61,325 nt of DNA, taken from Candidatus Electryonea clarkiae (GTDB lineage: Bacteria > Electryoneota > Electryoneia > Electryoneales > Electryoneaceae). The notes beneath the pieces are model-generated. The model was given only the letters and a program-made list of their open reading frames with translations, did not search any database and had not been told where the DNA came from. Position 1 is the stretch's first letter; every line of letters starts with the position of its first letter. The stretch covers positions 1-61,325 of the forward strand of contig JAVCCM010000024.1 in NCBI GenBank assembly GCA_030765455.1, given 5' to 3'. Of this stretch, positions 24,951 to 33,511 are shown one piece after another. Both the position numbers and the translations under genes were made by a program.

Positions 24951-27365
24951 ATGACGAAAAAGATTTTTCTTATTGCTCTTATGGGATTGTTTCTCGCGGC
25001 ACCAATGTTTGCCGGAGTTATGGTCCAAAATATTGCTGCCCGGGATTGGCGAATTATCCCAATCGCACAGGGTGAACTTGACGAAGATTTAACATTGTAT
25101 GAGTTTGATTTTGAGGAAGGCGAAGACTGGACTTCTGTTGATCAAACCGCGGTTGGCACTGCCTGGCATACAAGTGATTTTGGCGCATACGATGACGGTA
25201 CTTCCTGGTGGTGCGGTGATGAAGACATCGAAGGTTACAATAACCACTGGCTGCAGTACCTTGAATCACCGGAACTCGACCTTACAAATGCGGTTGGCGC
25301 TGATCTTGCCCTGACCTTTATGATGTACCTTGATTGCGAAGGCACAGGTGAAGAACCAGCCGGATATGATGGTTGGGATGGTGCAAACGCCTGGTATTCA
25401 ACTGATGGCGGGGATGAATGGAGTGTCCTTGAAGATCCTGATCCGGAATACGGCTCGGAAAGCCTGTACAGTTTCGGCAGCGAGTTCGGTATGGGTCCTG
25501 GTATCGCCGGCTGGAACGGCAACATGGATCACGAATGGATGGACGTTGAATTCAGTCTCGAGGATTTCGCTGGGGAAGCAAGCTTTATGGTACGTTTCGC
25601 CTTCAGCGCTGATCCGGGATCAGCCACCCCTGATGAAGGTTATCTTAGTTTCTTCATCGATGACATACTAATTTCAGATGATGTCACAGATTATTTGGAA
25701 AACAACGCCGAAGACATTGCTGAACCTGATGATTTGACGCCAATTGAGCAAATCGGTAGTGGTAATACCTGGGAATTACAGACTGATGAATATCACAGCG
25801 AATCCCACGCATGGCGCATGAGTGTTCAGAATGATCTACTTTGTGGAATCATATCACCCGAAATCGATATTCCTCCACTTGATGAATGGCCTGCAACTTA
25901 TATGAGCTATTGGGTTTATTGTGATATGCTGGACAATGACGGAGACGGTGACGGCAGTCTCGACGACCTTTATGAGATTCATGCTTCGACAAATGGCGTG
26001 GAGTGGACGAGAATAGTATATGACTACGGTTATAACGGTTCAGAGTTAGGTTGGATAGAACGTACAAGCGGCTTATTAGATGGTGGTAATCTGACTGATA
26101 AGATCGATTTGAGCGATTATGCGGGTGAAACAATTCAAATCCGAATTACCGGGAAAACTGATGGTGATGATGACGGTGGTGTTGGAGAAGGATTGTTTAT
26201 AGATGATATCACAATTTTCTCAACTACTGGATTTGAATATGATATTGGAGTTGAACCTCTTTATATCCCATTTCCAGCTACTGTAAACTATCCAGTGCCT
26301 GCAACAGTTACTTTTGCGAACAAAGGCAACAACCAACAGGTTTTCAATGCGTACTGGCAATTCAGCGGCGGTAATCCTGCAGGATTCCAGGATATCGACC
26401 TTGAGCCGGGTGAATCGATTGTCTTTCCCATGGATCCTGATCCAAATGATGAAACAGACAGCTGGATACCGACGGATGCGGAACAGGTAACATTTTACGC
26501 TCGTCAACTTGCAGATCCCGATGATAATGATGTCAATAATTCTTCAAACACGTACATTGTGGATGTTCAGCCGGATGGACATTATGAAATCGGCTATGAT
26601 GACAGGACTATACCTCGCTATACCTCACGTCTTGAAGTTGGCGAAGGTCCAATGATGCACTTCGATATTCCCGAGGACCTTGTAGAATTCGATATGGATT
26701 CTATCAAAATTATGTGGAATGGTGATTTAACTGAGGATGTCGATGTCATAGCGCATGTTTATGATGGCGGTGATGCACCGGGAGATGAGATTTATACCGA
26801 AACGTTTACCGTGACAAGTACTGATGTCTATACGAATTGGCATATCATGGATGTGTCAGGTGATGAAGGTCTGCTGGATATGTCCGGTGATTATTGGGTC
26901 TGGATTGAATTGACACAAACGATTGACGACGAGGCGTTCCCGCGTGTGGTCATATCACCCAGGCTCTGGGGTGAGGGACATTGTTACGATTACGATGGTA
27001 CTGAACTGGTGGACGCAGATGCTGACTGGGCTTTCAGGGTTATTGGAAATGCGACATATACAGGCAATGATGTTGAGCAGTCATCTAATCCTGCAACACC
27101 TGAAAAATTCTCGTTGGGAGCTGCATATCCTAACCCGTTCAACCCCACGACAACGATCAGGGTTAATGTTGCTCATACCGCAACAATCCATCTCATTGCA
27201 TATAATCTGATGGGACAGGAAGTCGCGAAAATTGTTGACCGTGAGATGACAGCCGGATCATATAATATGGACTGGGATGCTGATGGTCTCGCTGCCGGCA
27301 TGTACTTCATCCATATGGAAACAGACGGATTCAGTGCAGTTCAGAAGGTTATGCTTCTGAAATAA
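24951..27365 (+). CDS. Secreted protein with jelly-roll modules and Por sorting domain
   Basis: An 804-residue protein with a signal peptide (MTKKIFLIALMGLFLAAPMFA). Residues about 40-230 form a MAM/immune-inhibitor-A-like jelly-roll (FDFEEGEDWTSVD, then WLQYLESPELDL, FMMYLDCEG, YLSFFIDDILI). A second similar module covers about 255-430 (WRMSVQNDLLCGIISPEIDI, IQIRITGKTDGDDDGG, GLFIDDITIF). An Ig-like domain follows, and the C-terminus is a Por sorting domain (AYPNPFNPTT, NLMGQEVAKIV, GMYFIHM, VMLLK). Such modules often bind carbohydrate or protein in secreted FCB proteins. No protease catalytic motif is visible, so it is not a peptidase by itself. It is followed by a clear terminator. Confidence 0.85.
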   Translation: MTKKIFLIALMGLFLAAPMFAGVMVQNIAARDWRIIPIAQGELDEDLTLYEFDFEEGEDWTSVDQTAVGTAWHTSDFGAYDDGTSWWCGDEDIEGYNNHWLQYLESPELDLTNAVGADLALTFMMYLDCEGTGEEPAGYDGWDGANAWYSTDGGDEWSVLEDPDPEYGSESLYSFGSEFGMGPGIAGWNGNMDHEWMDVEFSLEDFAGEASFMVRFAFSADPGSATPDEGYLSFFIDDILISDDVTDYLENNAEDIAEPDDLTPIEQIGSGNTWELQTDEYHSESHAWRMSVQNDLLCGIISPEIDIPPLDEWPATYMSYWVYCDMLDNDGDGDGSLDDLYEIHASTNGVEWTRIVYDYGYNGSELGWIERTSGLLDGGNLTDKIDLSDYAGETIQIRITGKTDGDDDGGVGEGLFIDDITIFSTTGFEYDIGVEPLYIPFPATVNYPVPATVTFANKGNNQQVFNAYWQFSGGNPAGFQDIDLEPGESIVFPMDPDPNDETDSWIPTDAEQVTFYARQLADPDDNDVNNSSNTYIVDVQPDGHYEIGYDDRTIPRYTSRLEVGEGPMMHFDIPEDLVEFDMDSIKIMWNGDLTEDVDVIAHVYDGGDAPGDEIYTETFTVTSTDVYTNWHIMDVSGDEGLLDMSGDYWVWIELTQTIDDEAFPRVVISPRLWGEGHCYDYDGTELVDADADWAFRVIGNATYTGNDVEQSSNPATPEKFSLGAAYPNPFNPTTTIRVNVAHTATIHLIAYNLMGQEVAKIVDREMTAGSYNMDWDADGLAAGMYFIHMETDGFSAVQKVMLLK

Positions 27366-27405
27366 CATATTGAAGAATTAACGTTTTCGAAAAATATTCA
27401 TATTC

Positions 27406-27440
27406 AAAACCCGGGTAGATTTTGCCTGGGTTTTGTCATT
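27406..27440 (+). terminator. Intrinsic terminator
   Basis: AAAACCCGGG (27406-27415) pairs with CCTGGGTTTT (27425-27434) around a 9-base loop, with one mismatch position, and a T-rich stretch follows. It lies 40 bases past the sorting-domain gene stop. The remaining bases up to 27700 hold no recognised gene. Confidence 0.8.
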
Positions 27441-27700
27441 TTAAAATATTGATTTTTCAGAACATTCTTTTCGTTGTGGTTAATGCGTACTAAAATTAAT
27501 CATTTAGATTTACCCATTGAGTATTGCCATGATTCATAATGACCAAGAGCATCATGCAGCATGAAAATCGACTCGCAATACATTAACAACATGAGCTTAC
27601 ATAATGACTCTTTTATTTTTTCAGTTTTTATATATCGTTAGAACCTGAACTATTTTAAGGTTATATTCATAAAATGTAATTTTTGAGATAAGGGGAAATT

Positions 27701-29065
27701 ATGTTCTCAAGTAGAAATCTGAGATTGCTGTTTTTTGCTTTTCATTTGGTTGGTTTTATCATGACAGTTGGAGCGGCTGACGTATCCGCTGATGGTAAAA
27801 CGGACAAATATTCGTATGAAGATTTTGAAAAACCTGGGGCTTGCCGAGCCTGTCATCTGGATATTTTCCGCCAGTGGGAACAGTCAATGATGAGTCAGGC
27901 CTATACACATCATTGGGACGAAGTAGAGTACTTCAAACTCGCAGTTGCTCATGGCAAAGCAGATCCTGATTTTGAAACCACTCACGAAGGATGCAATGGC
28001 TGTCATACGCCTATGGCATACCTCTCCGGTGATGTCCCGCCACCCCGCCCAGGAGAAAGCCGTGCTGATGAATCCGTTTCCTGTGACATTTGTCATACTC
28101 TCACAGGATTTGAAGGAGATATTCCCTTTAACTTCAACTGGAAAATTGATCCAGGCAGCAAAAAGCGCGGACCTCGTAAGGCAGATGAAGCAAAAAATTC
28201 TCCTCACCATGAGATGGTTTTCACCGACTTTGTCCACACCGCTGAATTTTGTGGAACTTGCCATAACGAGAAAGACGATTTCGGTATGTGGGTTAAGTCA
28301 ACTCATCTTGAATGGAAAGAAGGTCCTTACTCGAAACAGGGGGTAATCTGCCAGGACTGCCACATGACATACAGCCCCGGACGGTCAGCTATGATGGGAA
28401 ATGAACATCCTGACGTGGCACAGCATCTGTTCCACGGTGCACATGACCCCGGCAAGGTAGCAGGAACAATTGAACTAAGGATTCACCCGGACATCCGTGA
28501 AGCTGAACCAGGTGAACCTGTGAAATTTACCCTCGCATTGTTTAATGGTAAAACCGGACACAAGTTTCCTACTGGATCAGTGGAAGACCGTATAGTATGG
28601 GTACATGTAGAAGCAAAAGATGCTAAAGGAAATGTTTATCATTTACCCGTTGACAAGAAAGGATTCGATGGCGAAGACATGACAATCGCAGCGGATGTAC
28701 TGGCTTATCAGGACATGGGGCCTATACTTGGGAAAAGTAGTTTCGCCGGCGTTCAGCGTGACGGGGTGCCTGTTGGTGACCGAATATTCCGGATGCCATA
28801 CCTCGATCCGCAAGGCAGAATGACCATTATGCAATGGAACACCAAATCGTTCGGGCCAGACTACCGTATAGGGCCACGCGAAACTAAGCTGGAAACATAC
28901 ACTTTTGAACTTCCACAGGATGCTGAGCCAGGCAAGATGACAGTAACTGCCACCATGTATTATGCCCTTTTGGTAAAACCAGTGGCAGAATTGCTGGGAG
29001 CAGAAGAAGAAGCCATACCTATGGTGGTTAACATTCACAGTACTACTATTGAGGTATTAGATTAA
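27701..29065 (+). CDS. Pentaheme cytochrome c (c554-like) with C-terminal beta domain
   Basis: This 454-residue protein has an N-terminal signal (about 1-25) and five CxxCH heme sites: CRACH at 48, CNGCH at 98, CDICH at 128, CGTCH at 184 and CQDCH at 217. The pattern CxxCH...FRQW...SMMSQAYTHH around the first heme is like the cytochrome c554/multiheme family (PF13435-type). After about 240 residues a non-heme domain follows (HPDIREAEPGEPVKFTLAL, GHKFPTGSVEDRIVWVHVEA), seen in other multiheme proteins of this type. It probably passes electrons in the periplasm. It is 57 bases upstream of a heme-bearing porin, which points to a joint role. AGGGG precedes the ATG. Confidence 0.88.
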   Translation: MFSSRNLRLLFFAFHLVGFIMTVGAADVSADGKTDKYSYEDFEKPGACRACHLDIFRQWEQSMMSQAYTHHWDEVEYFKLAVAHGKADPDFETTHEGCNGCHTPMAYLSGDVPPPRPGESRADESVSCDICHTLTGFEGDIPFNFNWKIDPGSKKRGPRKADEAKNSPHHEMVFTDFVHTAEFCGTCHNEKDDFGMWVKSTHLEWKEGPYSKQGVICQDCHMTYSPGRSAMMGNEHPDVAQHLFHGAHDPGKVAGTIELRIHPDIREAEPGEPVKFTLALFNGKTGHKFPTGSVEDRIVWVHVEAKDAKGNVYHLPVDKKGFDGEDMTIAADVLAYQDMGPILGKSSFAGVQRDGVPVGDRIFRMPYLDPQGRMTIMQWNTKSFGPDYRIGPRETKLETYTFELPQDAEPGKMTVTATMYYALLVKPVAELLGAEEEAIPMVVNIHSTTIEVLD

Positions 29066-29122
29066 GCCTTTTAATATCAAGGATGTTAGATTTTAAAATT
29101 ATGGATTGAAAAGGAGGAGGAG

Positions 29123-30298
29123 ATGAAGAAGTTTATTGTTATAGCTATACTTGCAGGATTCTTTGTGATCCTGGTTACGGATCAAGCAAACTCAATACCG
29201 GCATTCGCCAGAAAATACAGGATGTCGTGTACAACCTGTCACAACCCATTTCCAAGACTGAAAGATTATGGAGATGAATTCGCTGGAAACGGTTTTATGT
29301 TGGAGGACCAGGAATCACCTCGATATTACGTGGATACCGGAGACATGAACCTAAGTTTGATTCGTGATCTGCCGGTAGCCTTACGGGTTGAGTCTTATGC
29401 TATCATGGATGAAACCAACAATAAAGACTTGGATTTTCGTACGCCGTACAAGATTAAATTCTTGTCTGGAGGATCGTTAAGCGACCATGTTTCGTACTAT
29501 ATGTATTTCTACTTTGACGAGCGAGGTGTTGTTGAGGGGCTTGATGATGCCTTCATTATGTTCAATAACCTGATAGGACAAGACCTCGATCTATACGTCG
29601 GTCAATTTTCACTGTCTGATCCCATGCTAAAAAGTGAATTGAAGCTTACGTATGAGGCTTACGCACCATACAAAGCAAAGATTGGTGATTCCAATATAAA
29701 ACTGTCATATGACCGTGGTCTGATGGCAACCTGGGGACTGCCGATAAATACCGGGACAGGTGTGACTGCGATGGTTGTCAATGGAAACGGTATAGGTGCA
29801 GCGAATCCTGACCACAGCTTTGATTCCGATGCTAACAAGGTTTTTGCCGGACATTTGAGCCAGGATATTTTCGGGATTGCCGGACTTGGGATTTTCGGTC
29901 TTTATGGTAATGAAGATGGAGACACAACTGTATTTGCCAACGAAGTCAATGTAATCGGAGTTGACCTTGGCTTCAGCCTGGGGCCTGTAGATATCAGTGG
30001 GCAATGGCTCCAGCGCAGCGATAGCGATCCACAATTCGCAGGAAATCCCACGGATGATATTGTCACTAACGGTATTATCGCTGAAGCAGTACTCTGGCCC
30101 CATGGCGATCACAGTAAATGGTATGCTGCCGGATTATATAATCAGACAACATCTGACCTGGTAACTGCTGAGTACCAGAGTGCCACGGGGCATATCGGAT
30201 ATCTCGTTCGCACTAACGTCCGTCTCGGTCTGGAGGGGACCTACGACCTTGATAACGAAAAAATGATTCTCGGATTCGGAATTAATGCCGCTTTCTAA
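29123..30298 (+). CDS. Outer-membrane porin with N-terminal c-type heme
   Basis: A 391-residue protein with a signal peptide (1-24) and one heme site right after it (CTTCH, 36-40, in YRMSCTTCHNPFPRLKDYG). The rest, from about residue 60, is made of alternating strands typical of a porin barrel and ends with GFGINAAF, whose terminal Phe fits insertion by the BAM machinery. This heme-plus-barrel form is known in predicted electron-transfer porins of several phyla. With the upstream pentaheme protein it could move electrons across the outer membrane; that role is inferred. AAGGAGGAGG precedes the ATG, an unusually strong ribosome site. Confidence 0.82.
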   Translation: MKKFIVIAILAGFFVILVTDQANSIPAFARKYRMSCTTCHNPFPRLKDYGDEFAGNGFMLEDQESPRYYVDTGDMNLSLIRDLPVALRVESYAIMDETNNKDLDFRTPYKIKFLSGGSLSDHVSYYMYFYFDERGVVEGLDDAFIMFNNLIGQDLDLYVGQFSLSDPMLKSELKLTYEAYAPYKAKIGDSNIKLSYDRGLMATWGLPINTGTGVTAMVVNGNGIGAANPDHSFDSDANKVFAGHLSQDIFGIAGLGIFGLYGNEDGDTTVFANEVNVIGVDLGFSLGPVDISGQWLQRSDSDPQFAGNPTDDIVTNGIIAEAVLWPHGDHSKWYAAGLYNQTTSDLVTAEYQSATGHIGYLVRTNVRLGLEGTYDLDNEKMILGFGINAAF

Positions 30299-30374
30299 AC
30301 TGATGTCTGTTGCAACAATGAAGCATTCCGAAAACGATAAAAGGCACAATACTTCTTTTTATTTTAAATGTGGG

Positions 30375-30476
30375 TCTAATACCTCGAAGCTTGCTTCGTT
30401 CAAATTAGATTGTCGGGACTTGGGTTCGTTGGAAGTCCCGGAAAATCCTTTTAATGCCCCGCTGCTTGCCGCGGGG
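30375..30476. repeat. Cluster of three intergenic hairpins
   Basis: Hairpin 1 has an outer stem 30375-30380/30404-30409 and an inner stem CGAAG/CTTCG (30385-30389/30394-30398). Hairpin 2 pairs CGGGACTT (30414-30421) with AAGTCCCG (30433-30440). Hairpin 3 pairs CCCCGC (30457-30462) with GCGGGG (30471-30476). Hairpins 1 and 3 have GCTTGC at the loop. They may end the cytochrome-porin transcript, though T-tracts are short. The rest of the gap 30299-30736 holds no supported gene. Confidence 0.6.
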
Positions 30477-30736
30477 TAGTTTACTGGATCACTGAAACAT
30501 TAGATGTATCGGTGCACTTGGTTTCACAGTGCGTCATCTTGTTGAGTTCATGATTTTATGTCAGAAGATTATTATATTCAAGTATGTACTCAATGGAATT
30601 CGATGTATTATTTCTCTAGCAATGAAGCAAATGTGCAGAGTTTTAATGAAAATGGAGTTTGTCCAGAGTATTCATGAAAGTTTGAGTCCTGATTTCTACT
30701 GGATGATTTTGCATCATTCTTTAGATAGACGCTGAA

Positions 30737-31498
30737 ATGTACGAAATTTATTTCCGATTTTATGGTGAACTCAATGATTTGTTGCCGGAAAAACTCAGGC
30801 AGCATGAGTTCAGGATAAAAATTACCGCTCGCGCCTCAATCAAGGATGCGGTGGAAGCGAGAGGTGTTCCGCATACGGAAGTCACTTTGCTGCTTCTGAA
30901 CGGAAATGTTTCAGGTTGGGAAAAGGTGCTGGAAAGTGGTGACAGGATATCGGCATTTCCCAATGGATACAATCTTGACCTGGAAAAGATATCACCGATT
31001 TTTTCTCATCCAGCACAACCAATTCGTTTTGCTCTCGACATTCACTTGAGGAAATTGGCATACTACCTGCGCATGCTCGGATTTGATACTTATTACAGGA
31101 ATGAGGAAATTTCCGAATCAGACCTGGTTGCTATCTCAATTAATGAGGGAAGAGTGATCCTGACAATGGGTCGCAAACTCTTAATGAGAAAAAATCTAAA
31201 ATACGGTCGAGTAGTGAGGAATAATATTCCACGTTTACAAGTTGTTGAAATCCTTAAAAGGTATAAATGCATTGATATGATTAAACCTTTCACTCGTTGT
31301 ATGCTCTGTAATGTTTGGCTTGAAGTGGTGCAAGGTGAAGATGTTGAAGATATCATACCCGAACGTGTCTGGCAACGATATCTGGCTGAAAGGTTCAAAT
31401 TTAGAAGGTGTGATGGGTGTAAACGAGTTTATTGGCAGGGAACACACTTTGATTCAATGCAAAGCCTGATCGAAGAATGGAAACTTTATTGCATCTAA
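30737..31498 (+). CDS. Ub-Mut7-C/Mut7-C RNase domain protein
   Basis: The 253-residue protein combines an N-terminal ubiquitin-like (Ub-Mut7C) domain at about 1-85 with a Mut7-C PIN-like RNase domain at about 95-250 (FALDIHLRKLAYYLRMLGFDTYYRN, then RVILTMGRKLLMRK). A zinc ribbon is built into its end (CMLCNVW... and RRCDGCKRVYW). The first Asp (in ALDIHL) and the later acidic residues fit the PIN-like active site. Bacterial members are thought to be RNases, with the Ub-like domain of unknown purpose. It stands alone; gaps of more than 400 bases lie on both sides. Confidence 0.85.
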   Translation: MYEIYFRFYGELNDLLPEKLRQHEFRIKITARASIKDAVEARGVPHTEVTLLLLNGNVSGWEKVLESGDRISAFPNGYNLDLEKISPIFSHPAQPIRFALDIHLRKLAYYLRMLGFDTYYRNEEISESDLVAISINEGRVILTMGRKLLMRKNLKYGRVVRNNIPRLQVVEILKRYKCIDMIKPFTRCMLCNVWLEVVQGEDVEDIIPERVWQRYLAERFKFRRCDGCKRVYWQGTHFDSMQSLIEEWKLYCI

Positions 31499-31933
31499 AT
31501 ACTTAACTTAAGGAATTTCCGACTCTTGACAGTAAGAACTCAGCCTTGCAAAAAGCCTGATTCATAAATATATTACTTTTGAACGCGAAGTGCCTTAACA
31601 TAGTACACGGCGGGAATGAATATCGATAACGGGTAGTTTGATAAGTCGTGGATCCCCATCATGAAACTGAGAAATAGATTATTCTATACACGGATTGACT
31701 TGTTTCTGTGGATTCTAAAAGCGGATGAGTTTGTCGGAGCCGAACTATGATCTCGCCGACCAATTCTTCCGTTGTTTTTTTGACAAATCATTCGTATTTA
31801 TATGATTCGCAACACGGAATTGTAAACAATTTGTTAAGATTTTCACTTTCTTTGACTTGCGATTTTAATAAACTGTTCATAACAACAGAAACATTGATTC
31901 ATTTAGAAATACCTTAGGGGAGGTTCAGGTAAT
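31499..31933. other. Intergenic region upstream of icd
   Basis: About 435 bases with no supported gene. The last 80 bases are AT-rich and should hold the icd promoter; TTGACT near 31854 resembles a -35 box but no -10 at the usual spacing is evident. GGGGAGG near 31918 is the icd ribosome site. Confidence 0.4.
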
Positions 31934-33253
31934 ATGCCAGCTTTTGACAAAATCATTGTGCCCGCCGATGGAGAGGCGATCACTATTAAGGGCAACGAAA
32001 GAATTATCCCGGATAATCCGATTATTCCGTTTATTGAAGGTGATGGTATTGGTCGAGATATCTGGAAAGCGTGTAACAGGGTATTTGACGCCGCAGTAGA
32101 AAAAGCTTATGGCGGTAAGAGAAAAGTTCATTGGATGGAGACATACGCCGGTGAAAAAGCGGTAAGCACGTATGGTGGCGATACATGGATGCCTGAAGAG
32201 ACATTTGATGCGATCAGACATTATTTGATAGCTATTAAAGGTCCATTGACTACGCCGGTCGGTGGTGGATTTCGCAGCTTAAACGTTACGTTGAGGCAGG
32301 TGTTGAATCTTTATGCCTGTGTCCGTCCTGTACGTTTCATGGAAGGTGTGCCGAGTCCATCAAAACGAGCAGCAGAGATGGATATGATCATATTCCGTGA
32401 AAATACCGAAGATGTGTACTCCGGCGTGGAATTTGAAAGTAATTCTGAGGCAGCTCGCAGATTAATTAAGATACTCAAAGAAGAATATGGCAAAACACAA
32501 ATCCGTGATGATGCCGGAATTGGTATTAAGCCTATGAGCCCAACTGGAACCAAACAATTGGGGCGCAAAGCCTTTGATTGGGCGATAGCGAAAAATCTTC
32601 CCAGTATTACCTTCATGCACAAGGGTAATATAATGAAATATACTGAAGGTGCATTTAAAAACTGGGGATATGAACTCGCAATTGAAGAATATCGTGATCA
32701 CATCATAACGGAAGCCGAGCTATGGGATGAAACGGTAGCGGAAGATGGCGTAACTCCAATAGAAAAACCCGGTGCATTTGCTGATTTGAGAGGTGGAAAA
32801 CCGACTGGTGATCCTAACGGCAGAATTGTTGTCAAGGACAGGATAGCCGACAGCATGTTCCAGCAGATTCAAACTCGCCCGGGCGAATACTCAGTTGTTG
32901 TGACTCCAAATTTGAACGGAGATTATATATCAGACGCAGGCGCAGCAATGGTCGGTGGATTGGGTTTAGCGCCAGGAGCGAACATCGGCGATCATATCGG
33001 ATTGTTCGAAGCGACACATGGCACTGCTCCCAAGTATGCAGATAAAGATGTTATTAATCCTTCATCACTCATGCTCTCCGGAGCCATGATGTTTGATTAC
33101 ATGGAATGGGATGAAGCGGCTAATACTGTTCGTAATGCCATTCAGAAAACGATTACACAAAAGCAAGTAACTTACGATCTGCATCGGCAAATGGAAGGCG
33201 CAACCAAGCTTAAAACTTCTGAATATGCGTCAGCCATAATTGAAAATATGTGA
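31934..33253 (+). CDS. icd: Isocitrate dehydrogenase, NADP-dependent
   Basis: This 439-residue enzyme converts isocitrate to 2-oxoglutarate and CO2 in the citric acid cycle. Conserved blocks are [31 protein letters not shown] (substrate-binding Ser, Asn and Arg residues), [32 protein letters not shown] (catalytic Lys) and [12 protein letters not shown]. The Lys-Tyr in PKYA matches the residues that select NADP in the E. coli enzyme. The C-terminus IIENM is also as in E. coli. It stands alone; the stop TGA is followed directly by TAA. Confidence 0.95.
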   Translation: MPAFDKIIVPADGEAITIKGNERIIPDNPIIPFIEGDGIGRDIWKACNRVFDAAVEKAYGGKRKVHWMETYAGEKAVSTYGGDTWMPEETFDAIRHYLIAIKGPLTTPVGGGFRSLNVTLRQVLNLYACVRPVRFMEGVPSPSKRAAEMDMIIFRENTEDVYSGVEFESNSEAARRLIKILKEEYGKTQIRDDAGIGIKPMSPTGTKQLGRKAFDWAIAKNLPSITFMHKGNIMKYTEGAFKNWGYELAIEEYRDHIITEAELWDETVAEDGVTPIEKPGAFADLRGGKPTGDPNGRIVVKDRIADSMFQQIQTRPGEYSVVVTPNLNGDYISDAGAAMVGGLGLAPGANIGDHIGLFEATHGTAPKYADKDVINPSSLMLSGAMMFDYMEWDEAANTVRNAIQKTITQKQVTYDLHRQMEGATKLKTSEYASAIIENM

Positions 33254-33335
33254 TAAATCAGTACTTATAGATACGTTAGATCGTAAGTGAAGAGGCGATC
33301 TGACGGAAAGAATTAGTTGTAAATATCAAGGTATT

Positions 33336-33361
33336 TGAATCCTTTCAGACATAAGGATTCA
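33336..33361. repeat. 9-bp inverted repeat downstream of icd
   Basis: TGAATCCTT (33336-33344) pairs perfectly with AAGGATTCA (33353-33361) around 8 bases, about 80 bases past the icd stop. No T-tract follows, so a terminator role is uncertain. A smaller hairpin (GAGCC/GGCTC, 33432-33448) with CTTGC in its loop lies further on. Confidence 0.4.
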
Positions 33362-33511
33362 TATTCCGTTCAAAATTACTCTTCAACAGGTAATGGAATA
33401 ATTGATGACAAAGTATTCGTCTTCAATTTACGAGCCTTCTTGCGGCTCATATTAAACTATCCATAACTTTTCTATCTAAGACTATATGCTTTTATTTGGA
33501 TGGAGGTGCAT

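Noticed and set aside
24707..24952. Minus-strand frame of 81 codons between lepA and the secreted-protein gene
   Set aside because: No ribosome site or recognisable content, and it covers the expected promoter region of the rightward gene.
30529..30735. Short plus-strand frame upstream of the Mut7-C gene
   Set aside because: No ribosome site, no family resemblance and atypical composition.
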